A stretch of DNA of 30,928 bases from assembly GCA_015852425.1 (NCBI GenBank), contig JAAAIG010000026.1, positions 46,584-77,511 of the forward strand, given 5' to 3'. This DNA comes from Gryganskiella cystojenkinii. Lineage: Eukaryota; Mortierellomycota; Mortierellomycetes; Mortierellales; Mortierellaceae. Shown here piece after piece: positions 1-9,748 of this stretch (positions are counted from its first letter, which is position 1; each line of letters opens with the position of its first letter). The position numbers were made by a program, and so were the translations under genes. The notes beneath the pieces are model-generated. The model was not told the origin of the DNA and made no database searches. It worked only from the letters and a program-made list of their open reading frames with translations.

Positions 1-842
1 AAAAACAGGTAGAGATTATTGAATTATTGAGGAACATAACAGAACAGTCAGCTAACAAAAGATCCTCTCAACTATATCATTTTTATTAGCTCCTCTTGGA
101 TCATGGACTCTATATGCGCGAATCCGAGGAATTTCGGAAACAATACTGTCTTTTTTGGAAATCACTTTTCTTGCTCGATCAAAAGACTATCAAGGATATT
201 TGTGACCGTTGGGGCGTCGGGGATTCACAAATGCTCGCCAACGCGACCTTGCTGAAACCCTACAACATGGAACGATCGCCCAGCATCACACCAACAAACA
301 ACACCTCTGTCCTGGACGCGTACGAGATCCAGATGAAACTCAAGTCTTCGCTCAAGGATTTCTTGATCAATTCGGAATTGTTGCCCAAGGAACTGATCTT
401 TATCGGTCGAAATATGACCATCGTCCGGGCCAACAATAAATACCTTGGTAGTCCCGTCAACAGGATCAATCGGATGGCGCGCTGGGCTGTTGTCGGGCTT
501 GGTCATGATCCCTCCTCATGGATGACAAATGTTCAGGCTGATTATCTCCAGAAGGATCGTTCGGGAGTAGCAGCAGCGGGCACGGTCTCGACGCGTCAGC
601 CTATCTCGTTCTGGAAAATGCTTTCATTTACTCTTCAAACGAGCTGGAACTATTGGATGTTTGAGGCAGCTCTGGCGATGATGTCGATCGTATACCATGT
701 CGCTCAATTCAAGAGTCTGATCGAACGCAAGCTCCTTGGCAAGAAATCCGATGGATTCGAGTCTGTTCTTGATGATGCCCTGAAACAACGACTCGAACAA
801 GAGTACGGTATCAAGGTCGAAGGTGACCTTTTTGATGCTTAA
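1..842 (+). CDS. ABC1/UbiB-family atypical kinase (ADCK1/Cqd2-like), 3' part only
   Basis: Partial gene, cut by the left window edge. The exons are 1-8 (end of an exon) and 90-842 (last exon). The intron at 9-89 has donor GTAGAG, a CTAAC branch site at 52-56 and acceptor TTAG. The last exon opens with LLLDHGLY, the ABC1 kinase metal-binding segment in which DHG replaces the DFG of ordinary kinases. It continues with the family's helical C-lobe and a 'GRNMTIVRANN...LGSPVNRI' block. About 250 residues are visible; the nucleotide-binding N-lobe lies outside the window. ABC1 kinases of the ADCK1 / yeast Cqd2(Mcp2) group act in mitochondria on coenzyme Q and phospholipid distribution. The subgroup is assigned from the C-terminal region by memory of family sequences, so it is less certain than the family. 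The gene converges on the next gene, with about 400 bases between the stops. Confidence 0.8.
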
Positions 843-1245
843 AAAATCGCACCGTTCATTTTTGTAGCTCCCTTCCAGTGTCGCATGCTCCACACTGCTT
901 TCAATTTTCTCCTCATTTGCATCGCTGTATCCTTGTACAAAAAAAAATACCAACATTTTGCTTCCTCTCTATGACAACCATTTGTATGAAAGAGGTTTAT
1001 TCTGTATGTACAACAAGTTTTGGGCTAACATGAGAAATTTGATCCGCACTTGAGAAGAAGAAGAAGAAAAAGAAGGAAAGAAACTGGCAAAGTTTTGTTA
1101 CGGTAACTGGACAGCAAGAAAAAGAGTAAAGTGACAAACCATTGAACTGGTAAAAGGGAATGAAAAAATATCAATCATTTGTCGTCTACATTTTCAGAAG
1201 AGGGCAGTCGCATACGAGCTCTTTTTTTTTTTTTTGGTGCCTGGC
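843..1245. other. Convergent 3' intergenic region
   Basis: About 400 bases lie between the stops of two converging genes. The region is AT-rich, with a GAAGAAGAAGAAGAAAAAG purine run near 1054-1074 and a 14-base T run at 1222-1235. That run lies just past the stop of the minus-strand gene. No coding or RNA feature is visible; it should hold both 3' UTRs. Confidence 0.6.
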
Positions 1246-3717
1246 TTATTCAAAGTATTCCACAGAACGACTGGCACATCTGCGAGCGTTCCTGTTATAT
1301 TCCCGACGTTGCTCCTTAGTTCCGAAAAGCAACTTGGCAGCCTGAGGTATGAAAATAAAGCAGAAGAGAAAAACGTCCTATCAGTGAAACCGAACCAGAA
1401 ATATTGGATACAATCCGTGAATACGTGAATACGGTCAGGCACATACCTGGAAATTGACATGGGTCGAGGGGTTTGGTGAGGGCTCATCCTCGAGCACAAG
1501 GTTGCTGATCGCCTCGATATGGGATCGCACGTCATCGTGCTTCTCAGCCATATAGAATGGAATACCCTCGTGAGTAACATGGACATGATACATTGGGGTG
1601 CAAAACTTGACTCGAGGCCTCACGTCTGGGAACGAGTCATGGAAGACCATCTGGATCTTGAACATGCCTCCATCATAATTGCTAATACGCATCAATCGTC
1701 ATAAAATAAGGACACACGTTAGATTATCATGGCAATAACGTCCAACTGATAGTATCACGATGAATATGAAAAAAGACATCGTACCTCATGGGTTTGCCAA
1801 AGATCGTAAAGGTCCAGACAAAAGGGTTGTTATCGACCAATTGAACCTCGACGCCGCCAGTATCGTTCTCTCGATAGTACTCTCGGATCTGCTCATACTG
1901 GCGCTCCAAGTTGCTTGACATTCTGCTAGAACTGGCGATCCATTGTGCCGATTGTTGGATCCAGTCCTGGGTCTCCTTTTCAATCGCCTTGCGAATATTC
2001 TCCAGTCTCTTGGCCAAGGTCGCGTACTTGTAGGTACCGTCCATCCGATTGCCTGTGAACTCAAAGGGTGCGACATAGAACGCTGAGCCATCCTTGACAA
2101 TTGCAGACTCGGTCTTGACAGTGTTTTGGTAAATGTCATAGTACGCCATGAACAAGTACTTTGACAAGTCGGAGAATTCGTCGTTGGGTGAGACACAGCT
2201 CGAGTACAACGATTCGAAGGCCATGGGCGACTTTGTCCCAGATGTCGCATTAAAGGAACCAGACGAGTTGGGGGTTCCAATTGGTGTCACCAAAGAGTTG
2301 TTTCCTGTCGTGGCGTTGGGTGGCGATGAGGGTGTGGATGAGGACGAGGATGTTGATGCATCTGACGATCCGTTGAACGTGTACACCGGTTGGTTGATGC
2401 CGAGGAAGCCCTCCAGTCGATCACATACGGAGATCCTGATGGTATCTATTGATCATCCGAGAATTGAGGCGAGTGTGTTAGCGGACAGCTCGGAACATAT
2501 TCAGGGTGTATGAGGCGCAGTCCCTTTTAAGGGAAGAAAAAAAATCCTACCGTGTCTAATTTTGCGGTTGTAGGGCTCGAGCTTGTTGACTTCGTCCTTC
2601 TCCAGGTCATGACCAGGCTCGTTGCGATACTACAACATGTAAAGAACCGTTAGTTACCGTCATTCACAGATTCCAAGTAACCTAAAGGTAAATAACGAAC
2701 CGAGCACTCACAGGCTTATCGCTCATCAGGGATTGGATACTAAGCAAGATACTGGTGATTCCGTGTGCAGATGACCCTGAATGAAGGAAAAATGGAGAAT
2801 CATCGGTTAGTGAACTTGATGCATACTAATGAATACATTGACAGATGTATATAAGGTAGGCAACATAGCAAGTATTCTCACATTGCTCTCCTGGATTTCC
2901 GCGCCAGGTGCCGAGGATGCTGAGACATACTTTTCCACTTGCGTAGATCTAAAGACAAGGAGAGAAAGGTCAAAGAGGATAGCAATCAGTATGACAGTGT
3001 CGAGCAACAGTGAATGAGATTCTATTAACTGCAAAAACCAAGGCGAGCATACGTACATTGGGGTTGAATCGAGAACGTCCTTGGTTGGTCGTCAAGGCGA
3101 GGACTAAAGAAGTAATTGAAGTGGATTTTTTTTTAGTTTTCGACTCTAAGAGAGAGAGGACGGATATGTCGGTCATTTGCTAATGTGAAGTCCTATCCTT
3201 AGTGTACCTTTTGGTGGATTGGTTGGATAGTCTCTTGGGAACTGGAGACTGAACTCGAATTGACCGAGGCAGTACCTACAGGAAAGAAAGAAGTATGCTT
3301 GAATAAGCTCTAATGTCCACATGAACTGAACGATGCTGGCGCTTGAAAGGCAAAGCTTTGGCCGTGAAAGAATGACCTCCTTTCATCCTCCACCTCCTCC
3401 TCTTTCTCCGTTCGTTGCTTTTTTTTTAGCTCAGAGGTCCACAAGGAGGCATGTTTTGTGTGTGGGGTTGATTGTCTTACGGCGTGTCAGGGGGTCCAGT
3501 AATCATGGCTTTGATGTTCATGATATCCGAGTCGTCTATATAATAAAGAATAGAGAGTCAGTTTCTTCTGTTTTTGGCGGCAAGCGACTTTTTTACGGTC
3601 ATTCCAAAGGGGTAGTCAGCTTTGTGAATTACCCCACTTCAAAAAGATTTGATGGTCGGGATTCTTTGTTGCTTCGGACAACTCCTTGGTGAGGCGCAGG
3701 GTGACGGCGTTCGACAT
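1246..3717 (-). CDS. UBE2Z: UBE2Z-type ubiquitin-conjugating enzyme with a C-terminal degenerate E2 domain
   Basis: Ten exons, in transcript order: 3717-3633, 3535-3481, 3275-3208, 3103-3057, 2948-2882, 2776-2712, 2629-2551, 2445-1785, 1681-1447, 1341-1246. They give 485 residues with GT-AG introns and continuous phase. Residues 1-155 are an E2 core: ITGPPDTPY, then YPTNPPKV, RFNPN (Asn85) and GKVCLSILGTW with catalytic Cys93. The later block (YRNEPGH, YNRKIRHDTIRISVCD) is diagnostic of the UBE2Z subfamily, which uses UBA6-charged ubiquitin/FAT10 in animals. Residues 165-215 are Ser/Thr-rich. A helical stretch like the human UBE2Z tail follows. Residues about 335-485 form a second E2 fold (EVQLVDNNPFVWTFTI, YDGGMFKIQMVF, a closing helix). 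Its HPN motif reads HVH and its Cys position reads Phe418, so it should be inactive. Human UBE2Z (about 354 residues) lacks this part. The start is the ATG before the first E2 helix. Confidence 0.9.
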
Positions 3718-4765
3718 GATGGCGAGAGTTTGCCGAGGGGGTTATTTTTTCTAGGTCGAGTGCCGAGGATGGTAGTTTGGTCCGTGGTTGGGTTTGGTTG
3801 CCACTGAAGCAGAGTCGAAATGAATGAAGAGTGGAAAAAAGGAAATGGAAAATGAGAAAAGGTAATGGGAAAAGGAAGAAAGGAAGAAAGGAGGGGGGAG
3901 AGAGAGAGAGTGGGAAAGGAGGAGGAATGAGAAACAAATAAAAAAGGGCGCCGTCCACTGTGAACAGAGTCTGCGTGTCTGTGAGGCAATGAAATGGAAA
4001 TGCTTTTTTTTTTTTGGTTCCTGCGGCAGACAACAACGAGAACAAAGAGAACGAGCACAGTCGACAGAAACAACAGGAAGGACAACGGCAGCAAGATGTA
4101 GACAACACACAGGACGACAAAGAGACAAGACCTCTTTTATCCCAGTGGGGAGCGAGTGGTCTCTTTTCTGGAGTTGGACTTTGCCACCACTCACCCCCCA
4201 CACACGCCGTCTCGATACCCTTAAATTCAATTAGAATTTTCGCAGTCACAATCAGGGCGGTGCTTCGTTTTTGGACCTTCGCCACCTGGGCGACTCGCTT
4301 CTGGTGGCAAAAAAAAGGCTTGCTGTGTCCCTTTCAGGAGAATTTATTTTCTTGGCTCAGGTATCATACCAAATAGAGCAGGCCATTGGATCATAAACGG
4401 CAGCTTCACTTCACTCTCTGCTTATCTTCTGTGGAGAAACGTTCTCGGAAGAAGAAGAAAAAGGAGGGAAAAAAGAAAAAAAGAAAAAAAGAAATATGGA
4501 GTAAACTCGGCGAGACAAGACGAGTTGGTGGCAAGAGAAAGCGTTTGGAGGATTCACAGAAAGATCGAAAAAGAAGCAAGCATCTCGGTGGGGATGCGGG
4601 GAGCATTCGCTCCACTCTCCACTTTTTCTCTGCTTGTCAAAAAGAACCTGGATTTCCTGGGTCCGTCTCATTATGACTGGCTGGACTGGGTCTATGTCGG
4701 GTTCGACGATCCAATCGGGTGGGACTACTGGGACTTTTGTGTGACCTTGACCCACTATTTTTTAT

Positions 4766-4781
4766 TGTGTGTGTGTGTGTT
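4766..4781. repeat. (TG)n dinucleotide microsatellite
   Basis: An uninterrupted run of about eight TG units in the divergent intergenic region. It is a likely length-variable microsatellite with no coding context. Confidence 0.7.
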
Positions 4782-5339
4782 TGCTTGTCCATCTCTTCGC
4801 TGCTCTCCTAAGTTGCAGTCATGATCGTTACCTGGTAAAGGAAAGAATGCAAGGCTACGATTCCTCGGTAATGCAGAAAAACAAACAAACAGTCATACGC
4901 CCTCTCTATCCCTCCGATACCCACGCCATCTCTCATCATCAACAACAACAACAACAGACCGCAAGTTCTTTTTGACAGACCCACGAGCTAGAGTAAGAAA
5001 AAGAAAACTAGGACCCCAGGTAACAAACAACTCTGTCTTTGACGACAGGAACATTAGCCCTTGAATCCATGTTTTAAAAAGAAAAGAACGGCAGAGAGAA
5101 TAGATCTGAACAAACCCCACTTTTTTTTTTCTGCCCAGAACACAACCTTTAATTCTCCAAACTACTTGACTCCCGAGGTTTGTGAGAGGTCTGATCCCAA
5201 TTCGTTATCGTCTGGGTGTCAGTCAAGTGTCAGTCAGATCGGATTATGAATTGTACCTCCTCCTCCCACGCTTCTGTCTGTGCTCCTTCTCCAACGCCCA
5301 ACAGAGACACGAAAGTTTTGGTTCAGATTTTTTTTCAAC

Positions 5340-5480
5340 CGCCGAACAAAACACTTCGTCTTCTTTTTCTTTTTTTCTTTTTTTTTCTTTTAAAAGCGTA
5401 CCTCTTTCCCTCCTCTCTTTTTTTCCTATCCTTTCTCTTTTTCTTTCTCTTTGACCTTCTGCCCTTCTCTTGCCTTACCA
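5340..5480 (+). promoter_or_regulatory. CT-rich leader of the molybdate transporter gene
   Basis: Polypyrimidine stretches (CTTTTTCTTTTTTTCTTT-like) run through this segment and end about 70 bases before the ATG at 5551. CT-rich blocks like this often mark transcription start regions of highly expressed filamentous fungal genes. That role is inferred here. Confidence 0.45.
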
Positions 5481-5550
5481 TTCCCCAGAGTCCTCAATCG
5501 TTAACGTTTTCTATACTCCTTGTCCTTCCTAATTTTCGAGTCCTTCAACA

Positions 5551-7141
5551 ATGTCTTCGGTCCTTCCTCAGGAACAAGGCGATCGTGCCCCCAAGGGCAT
5601 GGTCGAGTCTTTCAAGGCCGATGCCTCTGACAGAATCAAGTCCTTCCGCCAGGGCTTTCGTCTCGGAGAATTATCTGGATCCCTTGGTGATCTCGGTACG
5701 CTCTTACCCATCATGTTGTCGCTTTCTTTGACTGGTCAAGTCGATTTGACCGCTTCATTGATCTTTGGAGGCATTTGGAACATCGTCACCGGTCTGACTT
5801 TCCGCATGCCCATGTGTGTCCAGCCCATGAAGTGTAAGTTTTTTTTTTCCACCCCAAAGAGAAACGACCAGTTGAACCAAAACTGTCTAAAAACCATGTC
5901 CACTGCTTTGTTCCCCTCAGAATAATGTCTAACACCCTTTCCTCTTTGATATCTTCGCCTTTTTTTTAGCCATTGCTGCTATCGCCTTGACCAACCACAT
6001 GTCGATCGGATCTGTGATGAGTGCCGGTATGGGTGTCTCAGCTGTTGTCATGTTCTTGGGTTTGACCCGTACCATCTATCTCGTTCAAAAATATACTCCC
6101 ATGTCAGTCATTCGTGGTATTCAGCTTGGAACTGCCATCTCGTTCGGTACCAAGGCTGCCGATCTGGTCAAGCAGGCAAATTCGTTTGGTGGCGACAGCT
6201 GGACTTGGGATAACAACTACGAATGGGCCGTCTTTGCCTTCTTGATCGTCTTTATCTTTTACTACCGCTCCAAGCGCATCCCAACCGCCATGATTTTGTT
6301 TGCGATCGGATTGATCATTGCGTTCATCAAGTTGTACACAAACCCTCCTGCCAAGGCCGTTTACCCCAAGATTGGCGTCTATGGTATCCGTGTCACCGTC
6401 CCTACGTGGGAAGAATTCAAGCATGGTTTCGTCTCTGCTTCGCTTGGTCAGATTCCCTTGACCTGCTTAAACTCTGTCATTGCTCTTGCTGCCTTGGCCC
6501 AGGATCTCTTCCCTGAGCGTCCAGCTGGTACATCGACGATTGCTATCTCGGTCGGCATGATGAACTTGGTCGGATGCTTCTTTGGATCCATCCCTTTCTG
6601 CCACGGTTCCGGTGGTCTTGCGGCCCAGTACCGTTTCGGTGCCCGTACTGAGGTCTCGATCATTATTCTGGGTCTCCTCAAGATCTTTTTCGGTCTCTTC
6701 TTTGGCTCCTCGCTCTCGGGTTTGATTGCCTCGTACCCCTCGGCCATTTTGGGTGTCATGTTGTTTGTCTCTGGTATCGAGTTGGGCGCCGTCGCTAGAA
6801 CTTTGAACGACGGAGTTGTGAGCGATCAGAAGCGCCATGCCAACTTTATTGTCATGATCACCACCGCTGGTATGTTGGTCGGTTTCAAGAACGACGGCAT
6901 TGGCTTCTTGGGTGGCCTTTGCGCCGCCTTATGCTTTTACATTGGCACCAAGTACATGGGTCGTATGGACGATGATGTCCAGGCCATGTCGGAGCGGCAA
7001 CATCAGGATCAACAGTTGCGTACTACCACGACAGCCTCGTCAATCGACGGTGAAACTCGGGAGCGCTCGTCCATCCACAAGGTCACTGTGGATGAGACCG
7101 AGGAACCTGTTTCCAACTTAACCCCCCGTCGCGCCGACTAA
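5551..7141 (+). CDS. MOT1: MOT1-family molybdate transporter
   Basis: Two exons (5551-5833, 5970-7141) give 484 residues. The intron 5834-5969 has donor GTAAGT and acceptor TTTTTTTAG and splits a Ser codon. The protein carries the two MOT1 signatures: GDLGTLLPIML (residues 46-56) with PMCVQPMK before the splice, and IPFCHGSGGLAAQYRFGAR (about 302-320). Hydrophobic segments fill the rest, about ten membrane passes by eye. A hydrophilic tail with a Ser/Thr/Glu-rich end follows residue about 430. MOT1 proteins are SulP/SULTR5-related but lack a STAS domain, as here. They carry high-affinity molybdate uptake or vacuolar/endomembrane export and so feed molybdenum-cofactor enzymes such as nitrate reductase. 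Automatic annotation often calls them sulfate transporters. Which membrane it sits in cannot be read from the sequence. The start follows a CT-rich leader and CAACA context. Confidence 0.9.
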
Positions 7142-7400
7142 AGAATGCAATATTCACCCTCCAGAAAACTGTATTATAATATATTCCCCTGACTCACAAC
7201 GCCAGCATATTTCTTTTGTGTGTCTACTCTCTTAATCACTCGAGAATAAAAAAAAAACTCAATTCTTGCTCCATTCTTCTCAGTATCATGCAAAGAGAGG
7301 ACGTCTACGCCATGGTGACAGTTTTCTTTTAATTTGACGGTTATATTTGAGTGCGCCAAGCTCCTGAATTGATTATGCTACTGTTTCTGTTCCAAAATAC

Positions 7401-7436
7401 CATAACAGCCATAGCAGCCATAGCAGCCATAACAGC
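7401..7436. repeat. Four-copy 9-base tandem repeat
   Basis: Four adjacent units CATARCAGC, in the order CATAACAGC, CATAGCAGC, CATAGCAGC, CATAACAGC. The two outer and two inner copies match each other exactly. It lies about 260 bases past the transporter stop and is probably a small minisatellite. Confidence 0.8.
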
Positions 7437-7483
7437 CAAGTGAGAGTGGTGTGGAGGGAGGTTAGCGAACTGGAAATAACAAT

Positions 7484-7524
7484 GGATTATGGCACCAGCC
7501 GAAAGGGGGTATCATCCATAATCC
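7484..7524. repeat. Perfect 9-base inverted repeat
   Basis: GGATTATGG at 7484-7492 is mirrored by CCATAATCC at 7516-7524, with a 23-base spacer. It could be a protein-binding dyad or chance. It is intergenic. Confidence 0.5.
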
Positions 7525-8136
7525 CCAAACAGCCATCAAACATGAAAAAGTGGAACAAAAAAAAAAGGCCCGCCAACCACCGCCACGTTGGACCATCGAC
7601 AGGTTCATACAGCTCCAAAGCGATCTGCGATCGTTTTACTTACTTTCCCCCAAAAAGAAAGAGCTTGAGCATTTTGCAGTGTTATCGTCCACGGTTTGAT
7701 TTATCCATCGCGTGCCCACGCACAAACATAAAAAGCATTTCTCCCCTACTTTGGTCGTGGACGAACCCCGTTCTTGAACACAACTCGTGTGCTCTTTTTG
7801 CTCGCATCGTGATAATTTTGCTGTTCCCTGGGTAAGCTCTTCAACCAATCGTTTGGCAAATTCAGGCCACGGTCCTTAAAATAATGGGTGAAGAGAGCAC
7901 AACAGAGACAAAAAACCTCCACCCGTGTGACTGGCTGTCGTTGCTTAGTCTTCTTTCCATCGATGAATTGCATTTTTCAAGGAGATCTTTTTTTTTTGTT
8001 GAACAGGGGGGAGGGATTTCTTTTTTTGTTGAAGAAGTAGCAACGGACTCATCCTCGTCCCTTCCTTTGGCCGCAAGGGAAAGAGGTCAAAGAGAGACAA
8101 GGAACAAGAAGAGGGTAAAAAAAGGAGAGGGCATCT

Positions 8137-8158
8137 AAAAAAAAAAAAAAAAAAAAAA
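8137..8158 (+). repeat. A22 homopolymer
   Basis: An uninterrupted run of 22 adenines about 120 bases upstream of the TATA box of the next gene. Poly(dA:dT) tracts often exclude nucleosomes in fungal promoters; that role is inferred. Confidence 0.7.
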
Positions 8159-8276
8159 GTACGAACGAGGTCTGAGAGATGAAATTTTAACTTCATGAAA
8201 ATGGTAAATTTGGAGGTGTGTGGCACACGCCTTCAAGAAAAATAAAATAAAATAAAAACTCCAGGGTCACCAATAA

Positions 8277-8345
8277 TATAAAAGCAACAAGGTCTCCTTC
8301 TTCCTTCCTTTTCTTTTCTTTTCTTTTATTTCTTTTTCTTTTCCA
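8277..8345 (+). promoter_or_regulatory. TATA box and CT-rich start region of the coiled-coil gene
   Basis: TATAAAA at 8277-8283, just after a CCAAT-like CACCAATAA. It is followed at about 8295-8345 by a strongly CT-rich tract (CTTCCTTCCTTTTCTTTTC-like). The ATG at 8462 lies about 180 bases past the TATA box. This is the clearest core promoter in the window. Confidence 0.6.
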
Positions 8346-8461
8346 ACCTTTTCACTCTCCACTTCAACCACTTGAACCTGCAAAGACAGCATCCAACAGC
8401 CTTACAAAGAACATCAAAGAACAACCTCACAGTACAACCTCACAGTACAATTCCTCATATC

Positions 8462-9094
8462 ATGGCTATGAACATCCTCACACCCACCATGGCGACTTCT
8501 ACTTTTGAACCAACAGACTCTACCACCGCCAGTTCTTCTTCTTCCTCGACCACACAAGCCGGTGCCACTGGTCTCCGTCGTGGTAACACCCTCAAGGCCT
8601 ACCTCGCCAACAAGAACAAGCTCAAGGAACGTCAGGCCATCAACGTCATTGTCGACCCCGCACTGCTCGAGCAGAACGGTCAAGAAGACGAATCACAACA
8701 ACGACCCTCGCCTGGTTCGCCCTTTGGATCTTCGAATACCATCGTCTCCCCAGTCGGTGGTGGAAAGAGGATCGATACCGATCTGGACCTGATCGATCAA
8801 GAAAAGAAGGCCATCGAGGATCAACTCGCCACGATCACAAAACAACTCAACAACAGCCAGCCTTCATCACCCGTCGCCGAATTCGCCAACCCTTTCGCCA
8901 ACTCTGCCATTATCTTGAACAAGGATGAGCTGTTGAGCAAGCGGACGAGTCTGTTGCAAGAGCTCGAAGAGCTGATGAAACGCCGTCGAGAGTTGCTCCA
9001 GAGCTGGGCACGCGATTACAAGAACCTGAAGCGATCTGGATCTCTGGTCTCCAGAAAGAAACCAGAGGACCTCTTCTGGGTCACGACTGCCTAA
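8462..9094 (+). CDS. Uncharacterised coiled-coil protein with an NPF motif
   Basis: Intronless, 210 residues; I do not recognise the family. The start is the first ATG after the TATA box and CT-rich leader (CATATCATGG context). Another in-frame Met lies two codons on. Residues 1-35 are Ser/Thr-rich. Residues 36-58 hold a basic segment (LRRGNTLKAYLANKNKLKER). Residues 70-105 are a Pro/Ser/Gly-rich linker. Two predicted helices with heptad-like spacing follow, at about 108-131 and 152-192; the second is rich in Leu, Glu, Lys and Arg (LLQELEELMKRRRELLQSW). An NPF tripeptide at 143-145 sits between them; NPF is the ligand of EH-domain endocytic proteins. The tail ends RKKPEDLFWVTTA. Compositional order, codon bias and the promoter support a real gene. 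Function is unknown; a scaffold or endocytic adaptor role is only a guess. Confidence 0.75.
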   Translation: MAMNILTPTMATSTFEPTDSTTASSSSSSTTQAGATGLRRGNTLKAYLANKNKLKERQAINVIVDPALLEQNGQEDESQQRPSPGSPFGSSNTIVSPVGGGKRIDTDLDLIDQEKKAIEDQLATITKQLNNSQPSSPVAEFANPFANSAIILNKDELLSKRTSLLQELEELMKRRRELLQSWARDYKNLKRSGSLVSRKKPEDLFWVTTA

Positions 9095-9655
9095 AGATGA
9101 CGAATGGAAACAAAAAAGAGTCTCCTTTTGTTTGTTATTGCCAATGGTTGTTTGTGCAGGACGATGTTACGGCGCAGAAGCAACGAGGAACGCCGCAAGG
9201 TCTTTTTATTTTTCAACAGGAAGTTGTGTAATGCTGTAATGCTTCCTCTCCAACCGCCAAGGGGTACACAAAGGGAGAATTACGAACAAGGAGCTGGACA
9301 GTCGAGTCAAGCCTATGCCGCCCAATCCCCTTCCCGAAAAAGTGAACGGACTTGGGAGCCCAGTTACCCACATCAGCTCCCTCACACGACCAAAAAATGC
9401 GAGCGAAACAAAAACTGCCGAAATGAATTTTTCTTTGCTCCCTCAACGCCCAACGCACACCCTTGCCCTTGCACCAGACATCATCAACATCAACAAATCA
9501 AAAGAACCCAAAGACATCTTGTTTCCTTCCCTTCCATAAAGAACAAAAAAACGAAGCTATTCTCTAGCTCCACCCATATCCCTTCCTTGTATCATACCTC
9601 TCCCCTTCAAACAATACAATAAAAAAAACAACAAATACAGTAAATAACATCATCC
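9095..9655. other. Intergenic region downstream of the coiled-coil gene
   Basis: Holds the 3' UTR of the preceding gene. From about 9440 it becomes a C/A- and CT-rich stretch resembling the 5' leaders elsewhere in the window, ending at an ATG at 9656. Open frames across it lack domain order. Confidence 0.4.
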
Positions 9656-9748
9656 ATGCAAACATGGTCGATTCCGCTCTGTTCTGGCCTCGGGAGATCC
9701 TTCATGCTCTTCGTCTCGCTGTCGTTCTCGACTTTTGTGCATGCATGA
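9656..9748 (+). other. Doubtful short ORF, signal-peptide-like
   Basis: A 30-codon ORF from the first ATG after a CT/CA-rich leader. It encodes a polar start (MQTWSIPLCSGLGRSF), a hydrophobic stretch (MLFVSLSFSTF) and a possible cleavage end VHA, immediately followed by TGA. The shape is that of a secretion signal without a mature protein. It could be the first exon of a gene whose splice donor I cannot find, a decayed secreted-protein gene, an upstream ORF, or chance. A different frame from ATG 9664 stays open for 103 codons without recognisable features. Confidence 0.2.

Larger units (their letters stand above)
3718..5550. promoter_or_regulatory. Divergent promoter region between the E2 gene and the molybdate transporter
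   Basis: 1.8 kb without a supportable gene. The strand read by each gene is CT-rich near its start. GA-rich DNA at about 3830-3935 is CT-rich on the minus strand and serves the E2 gene. CT-rich DNA at about 5340-5470 and to 5550 serves the transporter. In between are a purine-rich run (4440-4500), a (TG)n tract near 4766-4781 and CAA repeats near 4940-4956. Long ORFs here are low-complexity artefacts. I see no clear TATA box. Confidence 0.55.
7142..8276. other. Intergenic region after the molybdate transporter
   Basis: About 1.1 kb with the transporter 3' UTR, AT-rich at 7150-7260. It also holds a short tandem repeat at 7401-7436, a 9-base inverted repeat at 7484-7524, homopolymer T and A runs, and AATAA repeats at about 8241-8258. 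No convincing coding region appears on either strand. Confidence 0.5.

Noticed and set aside
1786..2280. 164-codon minus-strand ORF inside the E2 gene
   Set aside because: It is a frame shadow of the 2445-1785 exon, whose real frame joins both E2 folds in phase.
3629..4285. 218-codon minus-strand ORF overlapping the first exon of the E2 gene
   Set aside because: Most of it is Phe/Leu/Ser/Pro low complexity from the CT-rich leader, and it runs through the true exon in another frame.
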